A stretch of 22,671 nucleotides of DNA from Lepidodermella squamata (Eukaryota; Gastrotricha): assembly GCA_047495785.1 (NCBI GenBank), contig JBLDXI010000143.1, positions 1 through 22,671 of the forward strand. Reading direction: 5' to 3'. The translations under genes were made by a program, and so were the position numbers. Positions 10,878 to 22,566 of this stretch are shown in pieces; position 1 is the stretch's first letter; every line of letters starts with the position of its first letter. The notes under the pieces were generated by a model. The model was not told the DNA's origin and made no database searches. It saw nothing but the letters and a program-made list of their open reading frames with translations.

Positions 10878-13800
10878 TCATTCCCCAACCACCGCCTCGG
10901 GTTTCACGGTCAAGTTACGCTGCTCTGCCAGCATTTCCAGAGCGTCCAGAAACCCGTTTGGCATATGGTCAGCTAGCATACGAGGGGACACAATGACATG
11001 GTCGTAGATGGACCGACAAGTTCGCACAATTTTCAGCTCGACATAGCCCTTCTCCTTCGAATTAGACGGCGCGTGCCACTGCCTAACAATGTGATAGATC
11101 GATCCGGGCAGTTGCAACGGCTGGTGGTGCACGCGGATCCCTAAACGGTGAGCTTTTTCGTGAGCACTAGTTTCTCTACTCAGCATTTCAGTTTCAGAAT
11201 TTGCGCCAGCTTCTATCGTAATCCCTGCATCCAACGGCTGATGCTCCTCGGCATCTGGCGACGCAGAATCCGGCGTTATCGAATCGTCGAAGTTGATACA
11301 CACAGAATTACGCATAGTTTTAATTGTTGAGAAGTCTATTTTGTTACTGGTATCACTTGAGTTATTTTTCACGGTAGACGCCGAACAACACGAAGCTGCG
11401 TTACCAATAACTGCCCATTTTGTTTGGTTGCATGATCTCAGTACGTTAACAATATCAGTGCGTAGAGCTTCGATTTGGCGTAGGCCAATGCGTGGCACTA
11501 CGTCTTTGCCTAGAATTACGCTGGTCACAAAGTTTTGCGTGTATCTCGCCGCCGAAACGCCTAAAAGGCCGCCTGGTGGCGAAAATGCGTAGACAAGTAA
11601 ATCAGGGTGACTAGGTTTTAGTAGAATTCCGAGTAAACTGGCAACCCCTGCGCCTAGGGAGTGCCCTACAAAAACAAGGCCGAATTTCGAGGAAGTTCCG
11701 TACAACTCCTCAGCACGATCGAAGGCTCTCTCGAGTATTTTTTCATTCAGCAAACGATCACGTAACGCGATCGAAGCTGCTAGCATGCCTTTGTGAGCTA
11801 CCCAAGAGTCGGAGGGCTCGTCAAACGCCTGTAATATCGGAATCTGAGCACTGTCTGCGTTCAAATCCGTTACAACGTCCGATAACGATAATGTACCCCT
11901 TACTGAAACGACTACAGCTTTCAGCTTAGCATCGAGAAGTACTATGAAAGCAGTTTCGCCGATTCCGGACTCAAAATCTGCATATACTAGATCGGTTTCG
12001 GCAATCTCGGTCTGGCGAAAAACTGCCTGGGTGTTGAGTTTACACGGATTATCATGCAAAATCTCGGCATTCAACGTAGATTCAGACCTGCGGCAACACC
12101 TGCACGAAGACAACGGGCCTGTGATGGCGAAACCAGGGTGTTTCAACACGTAAAACGGCCAACCAGTTGCGGAATGGGCGAATTTGAAAACTCTCAATAA
12201 TCTCAACACCAATTCAGAATCGGCTAGATTTCTCTCTGGGTGTAACATTGTTAAGGCGGGTAGGCGATGATGCTCCTCCTCCGTATCTTCTTGGCTCTCC
12301 AGGGCGACTGGAATGCCGGAAAGCACTTTGATGCGATGAGTCACGCTTTGTCGAATCACCCGTTTCTGCGCCCGTCTCAGCAAAATGAGACCAACTATTA
12401 TGTCTGACATGACTAGATCAGCATCACCAAATAGTTCCCCGAAAATTTTGGCAACCTCAAGAAAAGTCGCTTGCTGTGTGCGGCGTTCAGAGCCAAGACA
12501 GCAGAATAATAAATTGAATTGTTTGTACCACGTTTTGGTGTAGTCCTCTTTTGCCTGGCGCGCTTTAAGCAGGCGCCGTTTTGTATGTGAGATTTTTATG
12601 CGTTCCTGTTGGTGTTGTTGGTCCGTTCCTGCAGATTGTTGTTGTTGCAATGGGGACATGTTCACAGTGGCAGCTGAGGCTGCTCCAACGGCTTTTTGAA
12701 GCCGATACCACTGACCACCTTGGTTCAATTATGATTTTGGATATTCTGATGATAAGTTTAGTAATTTTACCTGAAAAGTCGTATGAACAGACAGCGATTA
12801 ACGGTAAAAGAACAACCACGACATTTTCACAGATTGCGATAGCTGAAATTCAAAGGATCGAATCAAAATTGAGTTAGGATTGGAAAGTGAGGACTCACCT
12901 AATAAAATGGTTGAAGTGGTCGAGTTTCTTACACATGGACAACCGTACCACCAAACGTACGTGAAAGCAACATAGCAGATTTCAGCCGAAATGAAAACTG
13001 GAAGAAAAATTGCGAATTAAAATAGAGCATGCAAATTAGAGCATACTTCGATATTTAGAATAAGCTATCGAAAAACTCGGTTGAGAATAACTGAATGCGA
13101 ATTTTTCTATAATTACGATTTGAAAACATCGAAAGACCAACCAATAATATACTTCTAGCTCAACACAACCTGATCCATTGCTATGACTTGGAAATGATAA
13201 TAAGAGCCTTTTCACTTCACTTTTCCGACATTTAAAGAGCTCAGATCCGGTCGAACACCCGATCTGCAAAGACTGGTACGATCGGTACAACTTCGCCCGC
13301 ATGCTGAGCAATGACGAGAACAAGTCGATCGCATAACTGATCGAATGCAACGCAGCGCCCAGATCGATCGCGGCGCACATGAGACGCGAGACTGGCAAGA
13401 AGGTGAGACCGAAAACGGTTAGTAACATCCGACAAACTATGAACAAAACACCCGACGAAGTGACTGCGACCCTCGCGACCTGGTCCGGATGGAAACATCA
13501 ACTCGCTATTCATCGTTACTCGTTCCATGATTGATGACGTCAAGCGCTTCAAGCCTACCCCGATTTTACTCGACACCACATTCAAAACTAACGTCGAAAA
13601 CTATAAGGTGAGTCTAATTTATATCAAAATTGGTTATTATTCGGCTTTTTGATTAAAGGTTATCAAAGTCGTTTATCGGTGCCCATAAACAGCCAGCAAT
13701 CCCGTTGCTGCTTGCGGACGAACGGAAAGCGAATCTTCCAGTTGTGCTGGAAGAACTTAAGAAGATCTACCAGCCGGATTTCTTCTTTGTCGACAAGGAT

Positions 13801-15081
13801 TTCGATCAGCTCGAACTTCTATTCCATTTAAATTCTCTTTAAATTATCAAAATTCGCCGACTTGAAATGCACTTCACGTGCTCTCTGAGATTACTTGATG
13901 CTCTATCATGGTTTCCAGGAAACGATGGGCCGTAACGAAACGGCTGATGCTAGCAAGGCCCGTTCCGTGATTAAATCAGTGAAAAGTGTTGTGGAATCGA
14001 TGGGCTCGATCGTGAGAAAAGCCACTGTGTCAAACTACGTTCAGTCTTTACCATCTAGCAGCTTAAGCTAGGAAGCTAGGAACCATTCGATGGAATGGTA
14101 CAGGAAGCCAATGCCTTGATAAGAAACGCTAAATCTATCATTGCTTGCTGTAATCTTGCTTTACTCCTTCTGCAACTTGGCGTATTCAAGCTCTTTGGCC
14201 TGCCAAACATCGCAAAAACCAAGGCTGAAACAACTGTTTTGCGAGTAAAAAAATCACTTCCAAGGTGGGCCGCAAGAGTGGAACTGCACAAACACTGACG
14301 AAACATCGAAAATCAAGCTAACATCGAAAGTCATTACTCGCATTTCCGTAGCTAACGTATTGGATAGCTTGGAAAATCTCGATTTCATTCTAAATTGAAC
14401 TTAATTTTAGGCTTGCGAGGAAAATGTCCCAAAACTATCTACCATTTCCGTCAATTTTGATTGCTTCCTAAACCAAAATTGTCTACGTCATATCTGCAAG
14501 TTTTCCAGCTCAGAATTAATTGATGGAAAACTAGCGTATTCGATCATTGCATGTGTTTTCCATAGTAAGAGCGCAATATGGTAAAAAATATATATATAAA
14601 TTTACCATATCTTGTGCCAAGGAAAGGAACAACGCGCATCCGCGGAACAGCATTCATAATGGTACCCTGGTTGCTGTAGAAGGCAATCGCGAGCTCGAGG
14701 AGGAACGCGCCCGTGAGAACAAGGGCGCACAGCGAGATCAACACCGGAAACGTATAGACGGGGCATATCGCATCAGCCGAGGAGGTATTAGAGTTGAAAC
14801 TCGTCAGGTCGAAAACGGAAGACAACGTTGATTGTTTTGTCGCATTACTTGAGCTTCTGACGTCAGGCAGACAGCTCTGCCTCGAGCTAACCAGGTACAG
14901 ACCAGTTGCGATTGAAAAACTGAACAAACTGAAAATATGTAAAAATATAGCATTTTTAGGGGAAAAAAATCGGAATTTTTTCTTACCATGCTGCGTGGAC
15001 TATGACGAAAAAGCAAGCCGGAATGAGCAAGTCATCGCTTCCGAACGACCAACGGCGATGACACAGCTTCAAAGACGGCAT
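10878..15081 (-). CDS. sn-1-specific diacylglycerol lipase, gene B (5 exons, complete)
   Basis: Paralogue of gene A, 530 nt downstream on the same strand. Exons in reading order: 15081-14987, 14928-14606, 12997-12899, 12842-12771, 12718-10878, predicting 809 aa. The first exon is 95 nt with the same phase as in gene A and encodes the same kind of N-terminus (RRW, then SDD). The hydrophobic helices are near residues 18-45, 92-116, 141-157 and 174-192. The segment between the first two is longer than in gene A and rich in Ser, Thr and Asn. The last exon carries DADLVMSDIIVGL (295-307), a CRCC cluster near 402, VRGT, nucleophile Ser550 in GHSLGAG, SPPGGLLG, Asp602 in GKDVVPR and probable His781 in ADHMP. 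A Ser/Asp/Glu-rich insert near 638-725 makes the Asp-His distance 179, against 135 in gene A. The weakest call is the 52-nt fourth intron (12843 side to 12719), whose acceptor reads CCAAG, but it restores frame exactly. Confidence 0.92.
13241..13842 (+). pseudogene. Decayed MULE-type transposase relic in gene B intron 2 (right arm)
   Basis: Block 1 (13241-13499) translates as a protein-like stretch beginning DPVEHPICKDWYDRYNF, broken by TAA at 13334-13336. A shift near 13482 continues as MIDDVKRFKPTPILLDTTFKTN to 13607. Block 2 (13669-13842) reads SFIGAHKQPAIPLLLADE, then a helix-like stretch and PDFFFVDKDFDQ. The order DTTFKTN, then a conserved aliphatic block, then an Asp in a VDKDF-like motif is what the first and second Asp regions of MULE transposases look like. 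The parts are out of frame with each other, so it is dead. A GTGAGT at 13608 could be a real old donor or chance. No terminal inverted repeats or target-site duplications were found by eye. The family assignment rests on motif memory only. Confidence 0.5.
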
Positions 15082-15611
15082 GCACCACACAGACCCACTG
15101 ACTAGAAAATTCTTAGAAAAAATCCCTAAAAAATTGCAAAAATAATTAAAATAGGATTTTAATAATTCAGCATAAAATAATATAGGCACAGCGCTTGAAT
15201 CAGCTGGGATGCATAAATTTCGATGGAATATTCAAATGTTAGTGAAACAGCACACCGGAAACTGGTTTTTGGTCTTAATAGTAATACAAAAACACTCTCA
15301 GCAGGCAGTTTTTAAAAGAGGTTATCATGTATTAAAGCGCAACACAATATTTTGTCATGTACCGACCGATTTCAAGCACAACCAATGCGTCAGTGCTTAA
15401 AAAATAGCTGCGATAAGCGGTATAAAATAGGAAGCAGATTCTTTTCACCTCGAAAAATATGCGTAAATTTCTACAACAAACAGGCAAGATCTCTCTCCCA
15501 CTCAGCAGTTTCAACAAAAAAAATAAGATTTTTTTTCTAGTTAATATATCACTCGAAGCTGCATAAAATAATATTGAATGAGGTTAAAAAATTCGAGAAT
15601 AATTTTGTAAT

Positions 15612-18600
15612 TCAAGCTTCAACGCTTTCTTTGTTCATAAAACTGTCAAGGCACTTTAGAATTTCCGAGGTGAAGTGGTCCGATAACATGTAGGACGATA
15701 CGATAACGTCGTCGTAGTCGAACCGCGACAGCCCAGAGCCGATAACTTTCATCTCGCTGCCGCTCTGGTGGCTTTCTCGAACGATGTGGCCCAGTTTGCC
15801 TGGTAGGTACAGTTGTTCGATGACTGGCTTGTACGGCCGGGCGTCGAGTGGATGGCGCGTTTCTCGTGGTTGGTTTCTCAGCCGGCGCAATTCGCCGTAG
15901 TCGACTTGTTCGATGAATTTGTTCAGATACGTGTCCCATATGTCGGAGGTTGAGCAGAAAATGTGCGAACAAGTTACAGCAGACACAAAGGGCCACTTTA
16001 AAAAATAAAATAAAATGAAAATTTGAATTATACGAAAAACAAATTTCACTCGTTCGGATTTCTCAAAAATTGAATAATTTCTCGATAGGATCATCCCATA
16101 GAATTTTTAGCTATATTTTAACATGATGCCAGTATCCGAAAAAATGCCATTAAATAGCCCAAAATCCTCAATTTTCAATTTTTTGAAAAAATTAGAGCTT
16201 CAATATGTATAGAAAATCGAGGTCCGGTACATCCCCATGAAAGACGGTAGGAATATAAAAATTGCTACTGCCCTGCGATTTGCTTTGAAATTTCAAATTT
16301 ATACCGGAAAATGTCGGAAGAGGGGAGAGCTAACCCACCTTAATTTTTTTTTAGCTCTACGTAAAGAAAATGTTTCACGATTACCTGAGCTCTTGGGCTG
16401 GAATGACCCAGCTTATCAATAATTTATCGCGCAGCCAGTGGCTACTACAATTTCCACGTAAAAATTGATATTTATTGACGTAGGCGATAATGATTTCACA
16501 AACATTAAACTCGAGAAAAACAATCAATAACAATTTTGAAAGTGTGGGACGGATGAAAGCTGATTTTCGCACTCTCAGTCCAAACGCAAATAAAAGCATC
16601 CTAATACACAAAATGCTGGGCCAAAGCAAGGAAGAAAACATTTTATAGGGTATGCTTTTAAGAAAAATTGGCTGAGACGCGTCTCGCGCATACTTTTCGA
16701 CACTTTTTGCTAATAAAGACTTGCCCATTGGGGTTATATTGGTGCATGAAATATAGCACAAATTTTGTGCTTCTAAAATTTCAGATTTATTTTCCTTAGG
16801 CCGACGTTAAAACTCGAATATTTCAATTTTTAGCTATAAATTCATGGTAAAAATTTCATAAAGAAAATGCATACAGAAAATGGCTTACCTTTGTTTTTTG
16901 ATAGAGATCAAGCACATTCAGCATGTCTTGTCGTAAATTTTCCAATTGCCGTTTACCCATTCTATCGAATAGCAAAAGTACACATATTAACGACGAAAAA
17001 GAAATTAGCAATTTACAAATATTTCCCTGATTGAAAAACGCCAACTCTCGCAGAAATATATACACATAAACTCATAATGTGAAGATAGCGCGTGCGGAAA
17101 ATGCAAATGATCGGTTCCAGTTTATATTACATTCGCACTATCAATAGCAAGATATATATATGTAAAATGGTGTGTACTCATTCCGACCGACCCGTTTTTC
17201 TAGAGTATAGACGCCCGTTTCTAGAAGAAATGACGCGGGTGGATCAATATTATTACTACTAGTACCACGGATGATGATGATGATGATTCAAATTGGTTTT
17301 GCAAAAAGGGCTCAAGAATTCGCATGTCTCGAGGGAGTCTTTTGTCTTCACACATCGATATGCATTATCCCTGACAAAATAATGATTTTTCACGGACAAA
17401 ACAATTACCTAGGAATGACATCTTTCCCCAGAATAAATGTCCGAGTGAACGAGTCGGTATATTCAGCAGCTGGTAGACTGAAAAAAATCAGAAAAGAATT
17501 ATCAGAAAAATCCGATTCGAAAAAAAACTAACGATAGAAGGCCACCAGGCGGCGAAAAGCAAACAACTTCGAGCGAGGGATATTCCTCCTTAAGAAAAAT
17601 TCCCAGCATAGCAGCTGTACCGGCTCCGAGTGAGTGGCCGGTCAGTAATAAGCCGAATTCTTCCACCTCCGGATAGTGATCCTTATCGGGGGATAAAATA
17701 ATATTTTTATTATCAAAATTAGCTGCGGAATTTTCTCACCTGTGCAACGTGGAAGGCGCGTTCCAACAGTTTGCCCTTAACCAGGTGGGTTTTCACATAA
17801 ACTGCAGCTTGTACAATGCCCTAGAAAAGGACAAATTTTCACGTTTTCTCTCGAGTTAAATCGAAAAATTACTCGATGGCCTTTCCATTCAGGATCGCGA
17901 TTTCCGCCGGGTAGAGGTAGCTCGGTGGTTTCAACGTTCAGATCGGTAAACACATCCTAAAAATACCAATTATAAATTTAAAAAAAAATTAAAAATATTT
18001 CTTTTAACATCAAATTGACTTATCATCAAACTCTTTTTGCCGACAACAAACTTCGACAGAAATTATTATTTGATAGGGAAAAATCATAGAGAAAAAAATG
18101 ACCGATAGAGAAAAATGTTTATTTTTTTCTCTATGGGAAAAATATACTTTCATGATGAAGTTATGGATTTCAAGTGCTTATGACTTCATATAGACATCAT
18201 ATCATATCAGCAATTGATTTTTTTGCGTGTGCAGAAGACACGCGCTGCGCGGGAAAAGTCGCCTTAAATGCCTGCATTTTTTCGGAGAATTCATTCTCAA
18301 AAGTTAAATTCCAAATTCATTTAAGCAATTTGCTCTTTATCTGTCGTTTGTAAATCACCAATAATGAAGAAGTTACTCATGATAACAACTTCCAACTCTT
18401 CTTCATCGGAATCGGGTACGTCGCCGCCGCCTCCAACTCGCGAGCCGGCCATCAAGTAAAAGCTCGCGGAACTCTCAAGCAAGGAAGTGGCTAAAGAATG
18501 GGTAAATGAAAACACGCCGTAGGCTCTCCTTAGGTTTTCAGCTTCATGTTCCGCGAAAAGCAGTCGTTATTTTACTACAGCAGTATATTTCTACCAAAGA

Positions 18601-21600
18601 ATTTATCGTGGCTTGTGACAAATTTTGCGAATTTTACGTCTCCTCCGAAGTTACAAAGCCGTTTATTTACTACTCTCGAAGAGTTTAGCTGAATAATGCT
18701 AATCAAAATTTTTGGTATGAGGGTTTTGCCCGAAGTTTCCCGTCGACGAATAATGCGAACGAGTCCGGCAATCGTGACATCAAACGAACATGGAAAGCGC
18801 GGCGAAAGCTGAAACTGCTCATGGAAAAATGTCTGCTGAAAGTTTTCCTGTTTTGGTCTCACAGGAGAGAGAACAACACTGTCAAGCCTTTTTCAACACG
18901 ATGTGAGCGTGGCCTTGGATCGTTGGCGAGGTGCTATCGAGTTGACAAAAATTTTCTACGCGCCACATTCGAGAAAGCGTGTACGAAGAGTTAAAACACG
19001 ATTATAGAGCACTACTTCGAACGATGGAATTTGACGTGGGACGGAACGAAATGATTGTTCCGTTGAATTAGTGGAATGGAAGAAGGAAGTGGAAAACGGA
19101 TAAAAGCACATTTGATACAAGTCATTATTTACGATTTCGCTACGTGACAATGCGTCTGAAACTTCTCAGCTTTCACTTAACCAGTCAAGGTCCAGTAAAA
19201 GACGTTTTGACTCGCTTAACTTGTTGTAGAATTATAAAACGTAATGTACGCTTGTATGTATTGTTGAATATGAGCCAAAGCGACGAAAGTCGGACGGCTG
19301 CTAATTATTAATCTTTTATATTGGACAAATTTACGGATATTGATAATAACACCTACATTTACCAACCAGACAGGGAAACGTTTGAAAAGGCCAAAACATG
19401 GCGCAGCAAGGCTACTCGTCCGACTAAAACTCAGTAATTACCTAAATTTTCCCCCGTGCTGGCTAAAGGCAGCCCCTATTTAGCCTATTTAGCCGATGAA
19501 CCGCACGAAAGAGACGAAAAATATCGGTAATCGCTCTCCTTAAATTTGGCGATTTCAAGAAACTGAGTTTGAAAATGATTATGACTGATACGATTGAATT
19601 ATTCTTCATGTGCAAAAAGGGTGTTACAAGCGCGGCAAGGAAAAGCCTTGCGGATGGTATGCTATTAGCGCTATAAGTGTTCTTCAAAGTTCAGGTGTGT
19701 TGGGTGCACTAATAAGTAAATAAAAGGGCGACGACTGAGTTACACGGGCGCCTTTATTTGCTTGCGCAATTATTTCATTTTGGGGCGACACATTGAGTGC
19801 GTTGATCGAAGCTATTTTAGCCTAAAAAATCATCTCCGATAAATCATGTTTAGTGAAAAATTAATTAAATTGTATGTGACTTCACAGACGTGTCCGACAG
19901 GGTCCAATTGACAACCCATCTTGTTTTCCCGAAAATGTATGAGAAAATGACGAGACAGCAGTCTGGCTGACGAATGCTTAGAATTCAACCGGATGAATCT
20001 ACAATGAAAATTGTCTAAACGGGACGTTTTCGGGTGGCTCGATCCAAAAGTAAGGACTTCATAATTTGACTGTCTAAACCTGACTCTTCAAACCGATATA
20101 AACCGGACGAATTTTGGGGTCTGAGTCCGATTTAGGCATGAATTTTGTAGTCAATTTTGCAGAGGATTTGGAGGAAATGCGGGTACCTGCCTGGCAAGAG
20201 ACTCGGCGCGAATCTAGCATCATGTAGTTTAATTATGTAGTTAAATTATATATACGAAAAGGTATGACTCGAATGACTTCGAGGTTCGTAAAATGTGAAA
20301 AATTCCGAAATTTAGGTCATATTTCCCTTATATTTCCTAATCCGTCCGTTATAAAATAAACCGGACCAAAAATTATGGTCATGCTCAAATGGACCAAAAT
20401 TGAGAAGAAAATTAATTTCAAGGTCGAAAATAGCTTCGATCACTACTCCCATTTTGTTTATCCAATTCTGAAATAAATCACCAGTTTGAAAAATTATCGC
20501 TATTCATACCGCAAAAACGGAGCGAATTCAGCTATTTATTTTTATATTATTATTTATAAAATTAAAATACCTAAATTACGAATTTTTTATACGCAACATT
20601 CAAATTTTTACGTCACGAAATTCAAGTAGTATTAGAATAATCCATTTGAGCAATGAGTCCAACGCCCATCATAATTTGAAATTTGAAAATTTTTTACCTC
20701 AAGAGACATAGTTCCGCGTATTGAAATGACAACTTTGCGAAGAGCAGGGCTGACAACAACGATGAAGGCCGTTTGGAAGACGGCGCTGCGAAAATTGCAG
20801 TAGATGATATCGTGCGGCCGCAGGCCAGTCATTTGCACAACTGAGGCGTAGTTACGATACCGCCCGTCGTCATTGCGCACTATTTGCTGGTTGCAAATGT
20901 GCGACTCGTCACAGCTGAGATCGTCGGCTGGGTGAATCAATTCGCACGTCGCACAGCTGTCAGCGGATGACAAATTAAATTTACTTGAAAGAACTTGAAG
21001 TATGACTGAACATTTTATGCTATTAATAATTCAGCTAATAACAAATAGCGCAGTTCATGTTGTTCAGAAATTTCTAATTATGAATAAGATTTTTGTCAGT
21101 AAAATCGTAAACAAATTCAACTAGATTATAGGATTCCAATTGCCAAAAAAGTAGGATTTTTTATTGAATTATACGCTTACTTGTACTGATTCCACGCAAA
21201 TCCAACGTCGTAGCAAGAATCTTCATAAGCATAGGTTTTCCAGCCGCCCGATGCCATCGCTAGCCTGAGCACGGTTCGAATATAAGTCAACTCAGTAGCG
21301 TCATTTTGCGGGTCCAAACATCGAAGTTTGTCATTCATAGGAATACCAGATAAATGCTTCGTAGGTTGGCTGAGGAAATACTTTCTTTGGGCCTGGCCTA
21401 GAAGCGCCAGAGCAGTAACGTAATCGGTTGACGTCAGGTCCAAATACGCAAATTGTTCACACAATACTTCGCCAACAGCTCCAAAAATTGAATTGCTCTA
21501 AAATCGAAAAAAAATTACATTAAAAAGAAATTTAATTAAAAATTAAAAATTAAAAAACAATCCAGCAAAACTTATCCAATTCTTAAATTAATTTAAATTA

Positions 21601-22566
21601 ATTTTTATAACAAATTTTCGATTAATTTTTACTCACGTCTTTAGGTTTTCGAGCGCAAAAGCAGCAAAAGCACTTGTTGAAAGATCTCAACCAGGTCGAA
21701 GAATAGTGTTGCTCAGCAAGTTGAAGCGGGGTGTGTTTCCTATGCCGAGGCTTATGTCCGCCGCCGTACTCCGAAGCGGTCGAATTTCGCCGGCTTAACG
21801 CTTGAACTTCATGGGCTGATTCCGGCGCGAGGGCTTCGTTTTCCTGATCCTGTAAGGCGGTGGCTTCTAGATGCAATTTCAGCCACAGATGGCCGGTTCG
21901 ATCGTGAGCCAGCAGGAGGAGAACGAGTAAGGATACACAACAGCCGCCCTCGCTAATGAGATTTACTGTGAAAAAATCAATCAATTTTGTAAATATTGGC
22001 CAATAATTTGAAATTGCATATTTGCATATTGAAAAATGATCTACTTTAATTATTGATTAAACTCACTGATTATTACAGCTCGGTATATATCACTTTTGCA
22101 GTGTTCGAAGCAAAAGCGAGCCCAAATTATAGCTAGAATGACCCAGAACAACTCGAGGACACCTATACCATACCGCGCGATGATCAAATTATTAATCGGG
22201 TCGCGCGGGCTCGAATTGACAATTGTGCCCTTCGAGCTGATAATAATGAGGGCCAACTCGAAGGCGGAACACAGCACCAAAATGCCGAGTTGCACGAGAA
22301 TTAACGGCGTCAGGCACAGCGCTGATATGTCGATGAGGGCAAATGCCGACCCGGCGGCTTCGTTCGGTATTCGATCGTCGAAAATTTGCAGAATCAAAAT
22401 CGCAACAACAGAAATCAAACTGCAAGAATAAATCGAGTTTTTTCAGAGCATTTTTTTCCGTCTCAAATTACCAAGCAACATGAGTGATGAGGAAAAATGA
22501 CGCAGGAATCACGACATCATCGCTCGACAACAACCACCGCCGTCCGCATAATTTCAGAAAAGGCAT
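15612..22566 (-). CDS. sn-1-specific diacylglycerol lipase, gene A (11 exons, complete)
   Basis: Predicted membrane serine hydrolase that removes the sn-1 acyl chain of diacylglycerol to give 2-monoacylglycerol (2-AG type signal lipid). Exons in reading order: 22566-22472, 22419-22067, 21965-21637, 21497-21181, 20983-20698, 17956-17873, 17820-17740, 17681-17533, 17477-17409, 16961-16889, 15995-15612. All junctions are GT...AG and keep frame, giving 739 aa. The start is supported by the family N-terminus (MP..., RRW at 9-11, DD at 16-17), which gene B shares. Four hydrophobic helices lie near residues 18-45, 66-92, 117-131 and 152-169. The lipase class 3 core has an IRGT motif, nucleophile Ser532 in GHSLGAG, SPPGGLL, Asp584 in GKDVIPR and probable His719 in the motif DHF. 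The Ser-Asp spacing of 52 equals that I recall for human DAGL alpha. The protein ends soon after the His, without the long DAGL alpha tail, so it is more like DAGL beta. The large fifth intron is 2741 nt. Confidence 0.93.
17270..17287 (-). repeat. ATC trinucleotide microsatellite, 6 units (right arm)
   Basis: Mirror of 3629-3646 with the same number of units. Confidence 0.9.
18085..18135 (-). repeat. Short perfect inverted repeat in gene A intron 5 (right arm)
   Basis: Mirror of 2781-2831, with the same 15-base stems and 21-base loop. Confidence 0.7.

Larger units (their letters stand above)
10698..20915 (-). repeat. Right arm of giant inverted repeat
   Basis: Mirror copy of 1-10224. This arm holds the undamaged versions of both diacylglycerol lipase genes, read on the minus strand. 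It runs on without a break into 20916-22671, which completes the 5' end of gene A; the partner of that stretch would lie to the left of the window. It is therefore the better reference copy. Confidence 0.98.
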
